Numbered from the stretch's first letter, positions 51,962-62,180 are shown. The stretch is 64,000 bases of DNA from Delftia tsuruhatensis NBRC 16741 (GCF_001571325.1 NZ_BCTO01000023.1:1-64000), one strand, 5' to 3'. The notes: a model not told the origin generated them from the letters alone. Numbers and translations: made by a program.

Positions 51962-53143
51962 CTAGCAGTAGTCCACCCAGATCCCGCCGGCATCGGCCGA
52001 GCGCACGCAGTTCTCCACCCAGCGCACGCCCTCGATGCCAGCGTGGATGTCCGGATGGAGGATGGTTTGCAGCGCCTCGCGATCGCGCCTGTCCGTGGCC
52101 TCCATGGCCAGCGCGAAGCGGTGGTAGAGGTTGGACCATGCTTCGAACAGGCCTTCCGCATGGCCTGCGCTGATGCGGTCTTCCTGCAGCGCGGCGGGGT
52201 GCAGATAGCCCATGCCGCGATCGAGCACCTGCGCCGGCTGGCCCTGGACTTCGTGGCGCAGCTGGTTGGGGTGTTCGTCCCACCATTCGAGGCTGGCCCT
52301 GGCGCCGATGACGCGCAGCTTGTGCCCATGCATGGAGCCGCTGTTGACCGCGCAGGCCCACAGGTAGCCCATGGCGCCGCCCTGGTACTGCATGAGGGTG
52401 AAGGCGTTGTCCTCCAGCGGGGCGCGGCTGCTGACGAAGCTCTGCCGGCTGCACATCAGCCGCTCGATCTTCAGCCCCGGCAGCATCACCTGGGAAAGGT
52501 ACAGCGGATGCGTGCCAATGTCGCCCAGCACATAGCTGGGGCCGGCAAAGGCCGGGTCCATGCGCCAGCGCGCGGCGGGGCTGGACTGCTCCACCGCCTC
52601 GCTGTGAAAGCCGTGCGAGAACTGCATCTGCACGATGCGGATGTCGCCCAGCTCGCCCCGCGCGATCATCTCGCGCGCCTGGGCGATGAGCGGGTGGCCG
52701 GCATAGCCGTAGGCCACGCCGACCATGCGGTTCCTGGCAAGGGACAGCTCCAGCAGCTCCTTGGCCTCGGCCGTGGTGAAGCACAGCGGTTTCTCGCAGA
52801 CCACGTGCAGGCCTGAGAGCAGGGCGGCCTTGCAGATCTCGAAATGGGTGTTGTTGGGCGTGGCGATGGATACCGCGCGAATGCCGTCCGGGCGGCCGGC
52901 CTCGGCCTCGAACATCGCCCGGTAGTCGGCGTAGCAGCGCTGCACGTCCACGCCCAGTTGTTCGCCGAACCGGCGCCCGCGCGCGGCATCGATGTCGAAC
53001 GCCCCGGCCACGAGCCGGAAATTGTGGTCGCGCAGCGCCGCCGACCGGTGCACATGGCCGATCTGGCTGTTGTGTCCGCCGCCGACCATGCCCCAGGCAA
53101 TCGGGCGGCCGGGCAGAAGGGTTCCGTCGATCATGGTGTCCAC
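51962..53143 (-). CDS. Gfo/Idh/MocA-family NAD(P)-dependent oxidoreductase
   Basis: 393 aa. The Rossmann motif WGMVGGGHNSQIGHVHR (about 18-34) is preceded by a short non-conserved N-terminus, and EKP (in CEKPLCF) marks the substrate-binding lysine. The C-terminal beta-sheet domain includes GDIGTHPLYLSQVML. It should oxidise a sugar or inositol at the expense of NAD(P)+. It is one of two such enzymes in the cluster; its substrate cannot be told from sequence. Confidence 0.85.
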   Translation of the reverse strand: MDTMIDGTLLPGRPIAWGMVGGGHNSQIGHVHRSAALRDHNFRLVAGAFDIDAARGRRFGEQLGVDVQRCYADYRAMFEAEAGRPDGIRAVSIATPNNTHFEICKAALLSGLHVVCEKPLCFTTAEAKELLELSLARNRMVGVAYGYAGHPLIAQAREMIARGELGDIRIVQMQFSHGFHSEAVEQSSPAARWRMDPAFAGPSYVLGDIGTHPLYLSQVMLPGLKIERLMCSRQSFVSSRAPLEDNAFTLMQYQGGAMGYLWACAVNSGSMHGHKLRVIGARASLEWWDEHPNQLRHEVQGQPAQVLDRGMGYLHPAALQEDRISAGHAEGLFEAWSNLYHRFALAMEATDRRDREALQTILHPDIHAGIEGVRWVENCVRSADAGGIWVDYC

Positions 53144-53173
53144 CTTTGTGTTGCGTCTTCAGCAAAAGCGTCT

Positions 53174-54118
53174 TCAGCAAAAACCTGTGCGGGCCAGGAA
53201 GGCGCGGCTGGCGGCCACGTCGGGCAGGCTGGCACCCGCATTGCGCGGGTCGCGCTCCTGCTCCACCGTGATGCAGCCTGCATAGCCGATCTCCCGTAGC
53301 GTGGCGCCTATGGCCGGATAGTCGAGCACGCCTTGGCCGATGGGGCACATCACGCCCCGGGCGCAGGCGTCGAAGAACGCAATGCGCTCGCCCATCACCT
53401 GCCCGTACACCTGGGCGTCTATGTCCTTGAAATGCACGTATTCCAGCCGTGCCGCATGCCGGCGCAGCCAGCTTGCCGGGTCCATGCCGCTGTAGTGCAG
53501 GTGGCCGGTATCCAGGCACAGTCCGGCGGCCTGCGCCGGCACGTCGGCGGCGATGCGGTCGATCTCGTCGGCAAATTCGATGTAGCCGCCCGCATGCGGA
53601 TGGATCACCGCGCGCACGCCGAAGCCGCTCCAGGCAAGGTGCGCTATCTGGCGTATGTGATCGACCATGGCGGCCCAGCGTGCATCGGACAGGCGCGGGG
53701 CGCGGTCCGGGTGCCCGGCCTCGAAGTCGCGCTCGGGGTGGCCCCAGTCCATCACCACGAGATAGGGCGCCGGGTAGCGTTGCCCGGCTGCAGCGGCCGG
53801 CCTGGGAAGCTGGCTGATGAGTCCGCAGATCTCGCGAGTCTGGCGCAGCAGCTGCGGCAGCCGGGCCGGCGAGACGAGATCGTCGAAGATCGTGCCGGCG
53901 GTGATGCACAGGCGCCGCTGCGTGAATTCCGTGCGTACCAGGGCCGCCTCGAGCGGGATGTAGCCGCAGGGGCCGAGTTCCATGCCCCGAAAGCCCGCCT
54001 CGCAGGCCTCGTCCAGCACCTGGCGCCAGGGCGGCAGGTGCGGGTTGTCCACGTTGTCCACGCCCCAGCAGCAGGGCGCGCAGCCAATGGTCAGGGTCGC
54101 TGTCATGGTCGCAGTCAT
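53174..54118 (-). CDS. TIM-barrel sugar-phosphate isomerase/epimerase (IolE-like)
   Basis: 314 aa of the AP-endonuclease-2/xylose isomerase-like fold. Metal-site residues appear in IHPHAGGYIEFADEID, LCLDTGHLHYSGMD and VHFKDID, and late in CPIGQGVLDYPAI and ITVEQERDP. Relatives in inositol loci act as inosose dehydratases or isomerases; many others are simply annotated isomerase/epimerase. A 15-bp tandem duplication (53153-53182) covers its stop codon. Part of the leftward cluster. Confidence 0.75.
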   Translation of the reverse strand: MTATMTATLTIGCAPCCWGVDNVDNPHLPPWRQVLDEACEAGFRGMELGPCGYIPLEAALVRTEFTQRRLCITAGTIFDDLVSPARLPQLLRQTREICGLISQLPRPAAAAGQRYPAPYLVVMDWGHPERDFEAGHPDRAPRLSDARWAAMVDHIRQIAHLAWSGFGVRAVIHPHAGGYIEFADEIDRIAADVPAQAAGLCLDTGHLHYSGMDPASWLRRHAARLEYVHFKDIDAQVYGQVMGERIAFFDACARGVMCPIGQGVLDYPAIGATLREIGYAGCITVEQERDPRNAGASLPDVAASRAFLARTGFC

Positions 54119-54130
54119 GGCGTCAGCGGC

Positions 54131-55144
54131 TCAGGGCTGGTAGAACGCCGGGCGCGCTGCGCTCGCCATGCGCTCTATCGCGCCGGAGGACTGCGCCAGC
54201 AGGCAGGCATCGGCAGCCACTGCGGCGGCGTAGCCGTCCCAGGCCGAGGGACCTGTCAGTTGCCGGTCGCGCACGCCGTCGATGAAGGCCTGCAGCTCCG
54301 CGTCGTAGGCGGCGATGAAGCGCTGCTTCCAGTCGGTCAGCAGGGGCGTGCAGCTGCTGGCCGCGCGCTTCATGGGCACGGCCGCAGGCTCAGGCAGGCG
54401 CGCGATGCCCGTCTCGCCCACCACTTCGCACTGGATGTCGTAGCCGTACCGGCAGTTGACGAATACCTCCACGTCGATGCGCACACCGCCCACGGTCTCC
54501 AGCAGGATGATCTGCGGATCGTTCAGATGCGGCAGTGCGTGGCGCGTCTTCCTGGGGAACACCACCTGGGCGCTGGCGTAGTCGTCGTCCAGCAGCCAGC
54601 GCAGGACATCGAGCTCGTGGATCAGCGTGTCGGTGATGGCCATGCTGGTGGTGTAGCCCCCGGCCACCGTGGGATTGCGGTGCGCGCAGTGCACCATCAG
54701 GGGCGCGCCAATCTCGCCGGCGGCGATGACATGGCGCAGCGCACGGTAGCCCGCGTCGTAGGGGCGCATGAAGCCGACCTGCACCAGGCGCCGGCCCTGC
54801 GCCACCTCCGCTTGCACGATGCGCATGCAGCCTGCGGCGGTCACCGCCAGCGGCTTTTCACAGAACACGGGCTTGCCGTGGGCGATGGCCTCCAGCACCA
54901 GTTCCTCGTGCGAGGGACCCCAGGAGGTGACCAGCACCGCCTGCACCTGTGGCGCGGCGATCAGTGCCCGGCCGCTGTCCATGATCTCGATGGCCGGATC
55001 ATGTCTGGCCACCACGTCCCGCGCCTGCTGCGCATCGATGTCTGTCACCGCCACTACCCGGGCGCCCGACATCACCCGGGAGATCCTGCGGATGTGGTCT
55101 TGTCCGATGGCTCCGCAGCCTATTGCTCCGATCTGCAGCGTCAT
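54131..55144 (-). CDS. iolG: inositol 2-dehydrogenase (IolG-like)
   Basis: 337 aa from ATG 55144, with similarity beginning at once ([17 protein letters not shown], GxGxxG Rossmann motif). EKP in FCEKPLAV, then [13 protein letters not shown] and [14 protein letters not shown] with the His of the active site. The pattern matches myo-inositol 2-dehydrogenase, which oxidises inositol to 2-keto-inositol with NAD+. The longer open frame to the right is a shadow of the isomerase gene. Cotranscribed with its neighbours (14-bp gap). Confidence 0.82.
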   Translation of the reverse strand: MTLQIGAIGCGAIGQDHIRRISRVMSGARVVAVTDIDAQQARDVVARHDPAIEIMDSGRALIAAPQVQAVLVTSWGPSHEELVLEAIAHGKPVFCEKPLAVTAAGCMRIVQAEVAQGRRLVQVGFMRPYDAGYRALRHVIAAGEIGAPLMVHCAHRNPTVAGGYTTSMAITDTLIHELDVLRWLLDDDYASAQVVFPRKTRHALPHLNDPQIILLETVGGVRIDVEVFVNCRYGYDIQCEVVGETGIARLPEPAAVPMKRAASSCTPLLTDWKQRFIAAYDAELQAFIDGVRDRQLTGPSAWDGYAAAVAADACLLAQSSGAIERMASAARPAFYQP

Positions 55145-55158
55145 ATGGTTCCCTTCTT

Positions 55159-55980
55159 TCAAAGCAATGAATGGCGGATGAATTCCATGCTCTGGCGCAG
55201 CAGGGCTTCGTTGCTGTCCGCGTCCGTGATCCGGGCCGCGAACGGCTCGAACGAGACCGGGCCGCCATAGCCGCGATCGAGCAGTTCTCGCAATTGGGCG
55301 ATGTTGCCCAGGCGGTCTCCTTCGCCGACCAGCACGCGGTGGCCGTCGCGCATCTGGCCGTCTTCGAGCCGGTGGTCCTCGACGCCCGAGACATGCACCA
55401 GCCCGGTCAGGTCGGGAAAGAAGATGTCTTCGCCGGCCAGGTAGTGGTGGAAGCTGTCGTGCACCAGCCTGAAGTGGCGTTCGCAGGCTGCGCCGTAGAT
55501 CGCCTCGACGGCATCGGACTTGCGGCGCAGCGCGCACTCGGCAAAGCCCAGGGGCTCGACCAGTCCCTGCACGCCATGGCCATCGAGGAGGGGGCGCAGC
55601 TGCCTGAGGGCATGCACCAGGTCGCGCCGCCGCTGGCCGGGCGTGCGCGGGTCGGCCCTGTCGTTCAACGGGCACATGACCAGGGCCCGGGCGCCGCAGT
55701 CACGCGCATACGCCGCCATCGCGCGCGCCTTGCGCTCCAGGCCGGCGTCGAAAACGTCGAAGGGATACAGCGCGTTGATGGACACGATGGTGATGCCGGC
55801 CTGCCGCGCCGCGGCCTGGATGGCGGCGGGCGCCGTGCCGTCGCAGGTCTCGGCATGGGACAGGTCGTTGCGGATCTCGATGGCCGACACGCCCAGGCGC
55901 CGGCACATGGCCAGGTAGCCGGCAAACGGCATGCGAGAGGCGCTGATGCGGTTGATGGCGAAATGGATGGGATTCGTCAT
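55159..55980 (-). CDS. iolI: 2-keto-myo-inositol isomerase-like TIM-barrel (IolI-like)
   Basis: 273 aa from ATG 55980; the start overlaps the stop of the next gene upstream by 4 bp. It begins [17 protein letters not shown] and contains [31 protein letters not shown] and [16 protein letters not shown], as in IolI-type inosose isomerases. These interconvert 2-keto- and 1-keto-inositols. Fits with iolG and the two other TIM-barrel enzymes. Confidence in the exact reaction is moderate. Confidence 0.78.
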   Translation of the reverse strand: MTNPIHFAINRISASRMPFAGYLAMCRRLGVSAIEIRNDLSHAETCDGTAPAAIQAAARQAGITIVSINALYPFDVFDAGLERKARAMAAYARDCGARALVMCPLNDRADPRTPGQRRRDLVHALRQLRPLLDGHGVQGLVEPLGFAECALRRKSDAVEAIYGAACERHFRLVHDSFHHYLAGEDIFFPDLTGLVHVSGVEDHRLEDGQMRDGHRVLVGEGDRLGNIAQLRELLDRGYGGPVSFEPFAARITDADSNEALLRQSMEFIRHSLL

Positions 55981-56924
55981 GGGCCGGGACTCGGGTGGGA
56001 AGCGGTGGTCAGGGGCGCAAAGCGGTCCGGGAAATGCCTTTCCAGCTGTTGCTGTATCTGCTGGCGCATGAAGCGGCTGGATTCGGCCGCACGCTCTTCC
56101 CAGGCGAACACGCAGGACGACAGAACGCCGTCGAAGCCGGCGCTGCCCAGCGTGCCGAAGAACAGGTCCCAGTCGATCTCGCCCTGGCCCATGTCCAGGT
56201 GCTGGTGCACGCGGATGTGGTGCGAGCCCGGCGGGTTGACGATGTAGCGCAGCTGGCTGCTCTTCCTGTGGTCGAAGGTGTCGGCCACGCGTACATGGGC
56301 CAGCAGCGGCGCGGCTTCGCGCAGCATGGCGGCCATGTCGCCGCCGTAGTGGAAGGTGTGCGGGGCGATATAGGACAGCCGCAGCGCCTTCGAGCCCATG
56401 TTCCTCACGATGTCCATGGCCGGCCGCAGCTGCTCTATCCAGTCCTCCGGATGCGGCTCCACGGACAGCGTGATGCCTTCGCGCTCCAGGATGGGCAGCA
56501 GCTCGTCCATGGAGCGGAACCAGGCGGCCTCGCACATCTCCTTCGGATTCGCGCCGGCAGGACCGTTCACCGAGCGCTCGGGCGAGGCTCCACGGCCGAA
56601 CTCCGAGACCATCAGCGCGCACTCCATCTCGATGGCCACCTCGATGGCCTTCTTCCAGCAGCGCATCGCCCATTGCCGTTCGTCCTCGAACGGGCTGGCC
56701 CAGCGGTACATGGGCTGCAGCGATGCCAGTGCCACGCCGCTGGCGCGCATGGCCTGGCGGAATGCGGCCATGCGCTCCTTGGTGGCGCGCGGCATCACCC
56801 ACCAGTCCAGGAAATCGCTGCGCGGCGACAGCTCGATGTGCGCATAGCCCAGTTCGGCCACGGCCTGCGGCAGCCGGTCCAGCGGCTCGTGCCGGATCAT
56901 GTAGGGATCGAGGGCGATTTTCAT
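55977..56924 (-). CDS. IolH-like TIM-barrel sugar isomerase/epimerase
   Basis: 315 aa, third TIM-barrel enzyme of the cluster. N-terminus KIALDPYMIRHEPLDRLPQAVAELGYAHIELSPR is typical of IolH proteins, with metal-site residues in VSEFGRGAS, SVEPHPEDW, HVRVADTFDHRKSSQ and the late ERAAESSRFM. IolH is an isomerase of uncertain substrate found in inositol operons. It overlaps iolI by four bases and lies 24 bp after the permease gene. Confidence 0.78.
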   Translation of the reverse strand: MKIALDPYMIRHEPLDRLPQAVAELGYAHIELSPRSDFLDWWVMPRATKERMAAFRQAMRASGVALASLQPMYRWASPFEDERQWAMRCWKKAIEVAIEMECALMVSEFGRGASPERSVNGPAGANPKEMCEAAWFRSMDELLPILEREGITLSVEPHPEDWIEQLRPAMDIVRNMGSKALRLSYIAPHTFHYGGDMAAMLREAAPLLAHVRVADTFDHRKSSQLRYIVNPPGSHHIRVHQHLDMGQGEIDWDLFFGTLGSAGFDGVLSSCVFAWEERAAESSRFMRQQIQQQLERHFPDRFAPLTTASHPSPGP

Positions 56925-56948
56925 GGTGTCTGCCTGCAGGGCGCGCCG

Positions 56949-57986
56949 TCAGCGCCGCGCCTTCTTGTTGCGGTACTGGTCGGCGACCACGGCCGCGACG
57001 ATGATGGCGCCCTTGACCATCTCCTGGTAGTAGGCGTCGATGCGGATGAAGGTGAAGCCCGAGGTCATGACGCCCAGGATCAGCACGCCGATCACCGTGC
57101 CGGTGATGCGGCCCATGCCGCCGGCCAGCGAGGTGCCGCCGATCACCACGGCGGCAATCGCATCGAGCTCGTACATGACACCCATGCCCGACTGGCCCGA
57201 GATGGCCCGCGCCGCCGTCACCGTGCCGGCGATGCCGCCGAGCAGGCCGGCAATCATGTAGACCCAGACCAGATGCCGCTGCACGTTGATGCCCGAAACC
57301 ACGGCTGCCTGGCGGTTGGAGCCGATGGCATAGGTGAATTTGCCGAAGCGCGTATGGCGCAGCACCACGTGGAAGACGGCGGCGAGCACCAGAAAGATGA
57401 TCACCGGATGGGCGCCGGAGCCGATCGCTGCGAAGTCGTCGGTCAGCATGGAGACGGGCGTGCCGTTGGTGAACCACTTGGCAAAGCCGCGTGCGGCCAC
57501 CATGGTGCCCAGCGTGGCGATGAAGGGCGGAATGCCCGTGAAGGCGATCAGCGAGCCGTTGAGCAGGCCGACCATCAGGCCCACGCACATGCCGGCCGCC
57601 ACCGGCCAGACCACGGGCAGGTCGGTCAGCTGCGGGAACACGGCACGCGGAAAGTCGGACACCTGTGCCAGGCTGGCGGACACCACGGCGGTGGCGGCCA
57701 CCACCGAGCCCGACGACAGGTCGATGCCGCCGGTGATGATGACGAGGTTGACGCCCACGGCGATGATGCCGATCACCGCCATCTGCAGCACGATGATCTG
57801 CAGCCGCTCGGCGTTGAGCAAAAAGCTCTGGCCCACGGTGAGCCAGCCGGCCGCCTCGAAGAACAGTGCAATGCCCAGCAGCACCAGAAAGATGCTCAGT
57901 TCCGGCGGCCGCCTGGCCCGGTGCAGCGGGCCGGTGCCCGGGCCGGGCGGGGAGGGGGCCTGCGAAATCGATGGGGTATTGCTCAT
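56949..57986 (-). CDS. sugar/inositol ABC transporter permease (RbsC family)
   Basis: 345 aa, a membrane protein with eight or more predicted spans between residues 30 and 335. Family segments: NLVIITGGIDLSSGSVVAATAVVSA (about 80-105), GTMVAARGFAKWFTNGTPV and IAAVVIGGTSLAGGMGRITGTVIG (near 285-310), the cytoplasmic loop that docks to the ATPase. It forms the pore for a carbohydrate importer of the CUT2 class. Its neighbours supply the ATPase and the binding protein. Confidence 0.9.
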   Translation of the reverse strand: MSNTPSISQAPSPPGPGTGPLHRARRPPELSIFLVLLGIALFFEAAGWLTVGQSFLLNAERLQIIVLQMAVIGIIAVGVNLVIITGGIDLSSGSVVAATAVVSASLAQVSDFPRAVFPQLTDLPVVWPVAAGMCVGLMVGLLNGSLIAFTGIPPFIATLGTMVAARGFAKWFTNGTPVSMLTDDFAAIGSGAHPVIIFLVLAAVFHVVLRHTRFGKFTYAIGSNRQAAVVSGINVQRHLVWVYMIAGLLGGIAGTVTAARAISGQSGMGVMYELDAIAAVVIGGTSLAGGMGRITGTVIGVLILGVMTSGFTFIRIDAYYQEMVKGAIIVAAVVADQYRNKKARR

Positions 57987-58015
57987 CTTGCCTGTCTCCG
58001 CTTGGGGTCCCCGGC

Positions 58016-59572
58016 TCAGCGGGAAGCCAGTTCCATGATCCGTACCTGGTCTGCGTCCCTGCGCTCGACGATGCCCGTCATGCGTCCCTCATGCATGACC
58101 AGGATGCGGTCGCTCATGCCCAGCACTTCGGGCATCTCCGAGGAAATCATCAGCACGGCCGCGCCCTCGGCGGCCAGCGTGCCGACAAGGCGGTGGATCT
58201 CGGCCTTGGCGCCGACATCGATGCCGCGCGTGGGCTCGTCGAGGATGAGGATGCGGGGCCGCGTCAGCAGCCAGCGGCCGATCAGCAGCTTTTGCTGGTT
58301 GCCGCCCGACAGGTTCTGTATCTGTTCATGCAGGCCGGGCGACTTGATGCGCAGCGTGCGCGCCATGTGCTCGCAGTCGCGGCGCAGCGCAGCCCGCTCG
58401 ACGAAGCCGCACTTCACATGGCGGCTGCTCAGCACCGCCATCTCCATGTTGGCCTGCAGGTCCAGGCCCGTGAAGCAGCCGGTGTCCTTGCGGTCCTCGG
58501 TGAGAAAGGCCATGCCGTGCCGCATGGCCTGCGCGGGCGAGTCGATCTTCACCGGCCGGCCGTCGATGCGGATCTCGCCGCTGGTGGCGGGCACCACGCC
58601 GAACAGCGCCTCGGCCAGATTGGAGCGCCCGGAGCCCACGAGGCCGGCCACGCCCAGGATTTCCCCGGCGCGCAGCTCGAAGCACAGACCGCTGAACACG
58701 CCCTGCACGCCCAGCCCGTCCACGGACAGCACCACGTCGCCCAGGGCCACGTCCTGCTTGGGGAACATCTGTGTGATCTCGCGCCCCACCATCATGCGGA
58801 TGATGTCGTCGCGCGTGACGTCGGCGGCCGCATGCGTGCCTATGTAGCGGCCATCACGGAACACCGAGAACTCGTCGGCGATCTCGAACAGCTCGTTCAT
58901 CTTGTGCGTGATGTAGACGATGCCTTTGCCCTGGCTGCGCAGGTGGCCGATGATGCGAAACAGGTGCTCCACCTCCCTGTCGGTGAGCGCGGAGGTGGGC
59001 TCGTCCATGATCAGCACCTCGGAGTCGAAGGACACGGCCTTGGCGATCTCCACCATCTGGCGGCTGGCCACGGTCAGCGTGCGCACCTCGGCCCCGGGAT
59101 CGATGCCGATGGCCAGCCGGTCGAACAGCGCCTGCGTGCGCTGGCGCAGCTGGCGGTGGTCGACCAGGCCGAGGCGGTTGAGCGGCTCGCGGCCAATCCA
59201 GATGTTCTCGGCCACGCTCATGCCGGGCATGAGGTTCAGCTCCTGGTGGATCATGGCAATGCCCTGCTGCAGCGCATCCAGCGGGCCGTGCAGCGTGACG
59301 GGCCTGCCCCTGAGGCGGATCTCGCCCTGGTCGGGCGCATGCATGCCGGCAATGATCTTCATCAGCGTGGATTTGCCGGCGCCGTTCTCGCCCATCAGCG
59401 CATGCACGCTGGCGCTGCGCACGCGCAGCTGCACATCGGCCAGTGCCACGACGCCGGGAAACGACTTGCCCACGCCACGCACTTCCAGAAGCCAGTCGCC
59501 AGCAGGGGATGGGGAAGCTGCAGGCCAGGGGGCGGCCTGCGGCCTGCCCGGCGAGACGGTGGGCATGGGCAT
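58016..59572 (-). CDS. double-domain sugar ABC transporter ATPase (RbsA/MglA family)
   Basis: 518 aa with two ABC domains: the first has GENGAGKST (about 60-68) and Walker [12 protein letters not shown], the second a degenerate Walker [10 protein letters not shown] and LSGGNQQK with [11 protein letters not shown]. Such fused CUT2 ATPases have one active and one degenerate site. It powers the importer with the permease to its left. Thirty base pairs separate them. Confidence 0.92.
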   Translation of the reverse strand: MPMPTVSPGRPQAAPWPAASPSPAGDWLLEVRGVGKSFPGVVALADVQLRVRSASVHALMGENGAGKSTLMKIIAGMHAPDQGEIRLRGRPVTLHGPLDALQQGIAMIHQELNLMPGMSVAENIWIGREPLNRLGLVDHRQLRQRTQALFDRLAIGIDPGAEVRTLTVASRQMVEIAKAVSFDSEVLIMDEPTSALTDREVEHLFRIIGHLRSQGKGIVYITHKMNELFEIADEFSVFRDGRYIGTHAAADVTRDDIIRMMVGREITQMFPKQDVALGDVVLSVDGLGVQGVFSGLCFELRAGEILGVAGLVGSGRSNLAEALFGVVPATSGEIRIDGRPVKIDSPAQAMRHGMAFLTEDRKDTGCFTGLDLQANMEMAVLSSRHVKCGFVERAALRRDCEHMARTLRIKSPGLHEQIQNLSGGNQQKLLIGRWLLTRPRILILDEPTRGIDVGAKAEIHRLVGTLAAEGAAVLMISSEMPEVLGMSDRILVMHEGRMTGIVERRDADQVRIMELASR

Positions 59573-59639
59573 TCCTTGGAGGACAGGTTGTGAAGAGGTG
59601 GCGGGGGTGACGGGGCGACGCGGACCAGGCGAGGCCGGC

Positions 59640-60626
59640 TCAAGGCCTGGCGTACTGGTCCATGTTCTCGGGCGTGACCAGTTCGAAGGGCACGTTCACG
59701 AAGCGCTCCACGGCCTGCTTGCCGGCCAGGCGCAGGGCGGCATCGACGGCATTGGCGCCCTGGCCCGCCAGGTTCTGGAAGACGGAGACCTTGAGGTCGC
59801 CGTTCTTCATGGACGCCAGCCCGTCCGGCGTGGCGTCTATGCCGGCCACGATCATGTCGGGCGTCCATTTCCTGGCCGACTTCAGCGCGTTGATGGCGCC
59901 TATCGCCATCTCGTCGTTGTTGGCGAGGATGGCGTCGAACTTCATGCCCGAACTCAGCCAGTTCATGGTGATGTCCTGGCCCTGCGTGCGGCTCCATTTG
60001 CCTTCGCGCTTGTCCAGGATCTTCATGCCTGCGCACTCGCGGGTCGCCAGCACTTCCTCGATGTCGCGGGTGCGAACGCGCGCCGAATCGTTGGACAGCT
60101 CGCCCATCAGCACCAGCAGGTCGCCCCGGCCGCCCAGCAGCTTGCAGACCTGGCGGGCCTGTAGCGTGCCCGACAGCTTTTCGTCGGACGCGACCACGGC
60201 AGTGCCTGCGGGCAGCTTGTCGAAATCCACGGGCTGGCGGTTCACGTAGACCAGCGGAATCCGGGCGGCGCTCACCATGCGGGTGATCTTGGGCGTGGCG
60301 TCGGTATCGACCGGGTTGACGATGATGGCGTCGGCCCGCTGGGCAATCATGTTCTGGATCTGGCTCAGCTGCTTGCCCACGTCGTTGCTGGCGTCCTCGA
60401 TCTGCACGCCGGCTCCGTGCTTTTTCGCTGCATCGACGATGCCGTTGCGCAGGATGGTCAGGCCCGTGTCGTCAAACAGCGCCATCGCCACGCCGATCCT
60501 GAGGGGCTGCACCGGGGCCTGGGCCTGCGCTGCCCGTGGCTGAGCCTGAGCCTGAGCCTGGCCATGCAACGGCAGGGCGGCCAGAAGGGCTGCGGCAATG
60601 GCAGCCAGCAGGTGTCTTTTACTCAT
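59640..60626 (-). CDS. periplasmic sugar/inositol-binding protein
   Basis: 328 aa from ATG 60626, chosen for CAAGGAGACGAGGG upstream; the earlier in-frame start at 60692 lacks a ribosome binding site. Signal peptide about 1-25 (ending GQAQA). Periplasmic binding protein type 1 fold: [58 protein letters not shown]. It captures the substrate for the CUT2 importer; the rest of the cluster argues for inositol or a related cyclitol. First gene of the leftward operon, below two operator-like repeats. Confidence 0.88.
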   Translation of the reverse strand: MSKRHLLAAIAAALLAALPLHGQAQAQAQPRAAQAQAPVQPLRIGVAMALFDDTGLTILRNGIVDAAKKHGAGVQIEDASNDVGKQLSQIQNMIAQRADAIIVNPVDTDATPKITRMVSAARIPLVYVNRQPVDFDKLPAGTAVVASDEKLSGTLQARQVCKLLGGRGDLLVLMGELSNDSARVRTRDIEEVLATRECAGMKILDKREGKWSRTQGQDITMNWLSSGMKFDAILANNDEMAIGAINALKSARKWTPDMIVAGIDATPDGLASMKNGDLKVSVFQNLAGQGANAVDAALRLAGKQAVERFVNVPFELVTPENMDQYARP

Positions 60627-60743
60627 CCCTCGTCTCCTTGTTCCTGAGCGGCAGCGGGGCGCATGCAGGCCTCGCATGGACTCGCCACACACCGGATTGC
60701 ACCGGACCGTGAGGGGAACTGTAGTTCCGCGCCGTGAAATTTT

Positions 60744-60787
60744 GGAAGTTAATTTCTAAGTGATTACACCTAAGGAAAATAATTTCC
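60744..60787. promoter_or_regulatory. two GGAA-N6-TTCC-type operator sites
   Basis: GGAAAATAATTTCC (60774-60787) is an exact GGAA-N6-TTCC dyad, and GGAAGTTAATTTCT (60744-60757) a one-mismatch copy exactly 30 bp away (about three helical turns). I recall this motif as the site of IolR, an RpiR-type inositol regulator in rhizobia. They sit upstream of the binding-protein gene and of the iolD/iolE scar, and match the RpiR gene of this cluster. Confidence 0.65.
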
Positions 60788-60845
60788 AATAGTTTTAATC
60801 TTTTGACCATGTTCTGAACGGCGGACATCGGAGACAAGGCAAGCC

Positions 60846-61038
60846 ATGACAAGCACTGTGAGATTGACCGTCAGCCAGGCGCTGGTCCGAGGCGGTGCTG
60901 CGCACGCTCAGGGATGCCGGCTACCAGGGCTGGCTGGTGGTCGAGGCCGAGCAGGACCCCGCCATCGCGCCCGGCTACGCATACGCGAAAAAGGGCTACG
61001 AGACGCTGCGCGCGCTCGTGGAGCGGCTGGGCGCCTGA
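60846..61038 (+). pseudogene. deletion scar joining the iolD start to the iolE end
   Basis: From ATG 60846 the first 15 codons (STVRLTVSQALVR) match the conserved N-terminus of IolD (trihydroxycyclohexanedione hydrolase). At about 60888 the sequence jumps, in another frame, to EAVLRTLRDAGYQGWLVVEAEQDP and AYAKKGYETLRALVERLGA, the C-terminus of IolE (inosose dehydratase), ending at TGA 61038. Everything between is missing. This is a remnant of a former rightward inositol operon divergent from the importer genes. Confidence 0.75.
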
Positions 61039-61082
61039 GGCCATCCGGCATCGAGGCATGAAAACCAAGGGAGGACAACGTC

Positions 61083-62180
61083 ATGACATCTGCAATCCAC
61101 CACGCCCTGTGGGGCCCTGCGGCCCGGGCCACCCTACCTTGCCTGTGCGCTGCGGCGCTGGCCGGCGCAGCCAGTCTGGCCGCGGCGCAAGGCAGCGTCA
61201 CGCTGTATGGGCGCATCGTCAGCGGTGTCGACTATATGAACCGCATTGCCGGGGGGCCGGGCCGGTCTTCCGATCAACTCCGGCACGCCGGGCAATGGGG
61301 CGCGACCTGGTGGGGGATGCGCGGGGCCGAGGACCTGGGTGGCGGCCTGAGCGCCGTCTTCCATCTCGAAAGCCAGTTCTCCGCCGACGATGGCACGGTG
61401 GGCGACAGCTTCTTCAGCCGCTATGCGGTGGTCGGCCTGCGAAGCCAGACGTACGGCACGCTGCTGCTGGGCCGGGCCATGGGCATTCCGGACGGCGAGG
61501 TCTGGGCGCTGGACCCCATGGGCCTGCAGGCCATGGGCGCGGGCACGCTGCAGGGCAACCGGACCTGGGGGTCGCGCCCCAATGCCATCAGCTACCAGTC
61601 GCCTGCCTGGGGCGGGCTCTCGTTTCGCACCCAGCTGGGGCTGAACGGGGAGGCGGGCCGTTCCCGGGCCTGGCGCCAGGCCGCCGCCAGCGTGGGCTAT
61701 GAGCAGGGGCCGCTGGTGCTCAAGGCCTTCTACGAAGAAATCCGCGACGGCAACGGCGCGTTCAGTTCGCTCTACACGGCATCGCGCCTTTACACGGTGG
61801 GCGCAACCTACCGCGTGGGCGGCCTGAAGCTGTTCACGGGCTACAGCCAGATCCGGTCAGGTGCGCTGACGGTGGCCGAAGCCGACAACCCGGCAGGCGC
61901 CCGCAGGCAGCAGACCTACTGGATGGGCGCCAACTACCAGGCCACGCCGGCGCTGGTGCTGGTGGGCGGCGCCTACCGCGCCAACCGCAGTGGCGGCGGC
62001 GCCAGCCTGCTGAGCCTGGGTGCCAATTACCATCTTTCCCGGCGCACCATGCTGTATGGCACGGTCGGCACCCTCTCCAACGGGGGCACAGCCTCGTTCT
62101 CGGTGGAGGCCAACAGCGGCAAGCCGCTGCCCGGCTCCGGCCAGCAGGGGCTTTACGCGGGCGTCGTGCACTCGTTCTGA
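61083..62180 (+). CDS. outer-membrane porin
   Basis: 365 aa. Signal peptide about 1-35 (ending SLAAA-QGS) and first strand VTLYGRIVSGVDYM. Repeated strands: WWGMRGAEDLGGGLSAVFHLES, FFSRYAVVGLRSQTYGTLLLGR. It ends in VVHSF, an outer-membrane insertion signal. A second member of the porin_4 family in this window, distinct from the one at 44451. Its place right after the iol scar suggests that it was the last gene of the lost iol operon, perhaps letting inositol through the outer membrane. Confidence 0.88.
   Translation: MTSAIHHALWGPAARATLPCLCAAALAGAASLAAAQGSVTLYGRIVSGVDYMNRIAGGPGRSSDQLRHAGQWGATWWGMRGAEDLGGGLSAVFHLESQFSADDGTVGDSFFSRYAVVGLRSQTYGTLLLGRAMGIPDGEVWALDPMGLQAMGAGTLQGNRTWGSRPNAISYQSPAWGGLSFRTQLGLNGEAGRSRAWRQAAASVGYEQGPLVLKAFYEEIRDGNGAFSSLYTASRLYTVGATYRVGGLKLFTGYSQIRSGALTVAEADNPAGARRQQTYWMGANYQATPALVLVGGAYRANRSGGGASLLSLGANYHLSRRTMLYGTVGTLSNGGTASFSVEANSGKPLPGSGQQGLYAGVVHSF

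Noticed and set aside
60689-60852. leftward frame at 60619-60852
   Set aside because: Overlaps the operator and promoter DNA of the importer operon; no ribosome binding site or family pattern.
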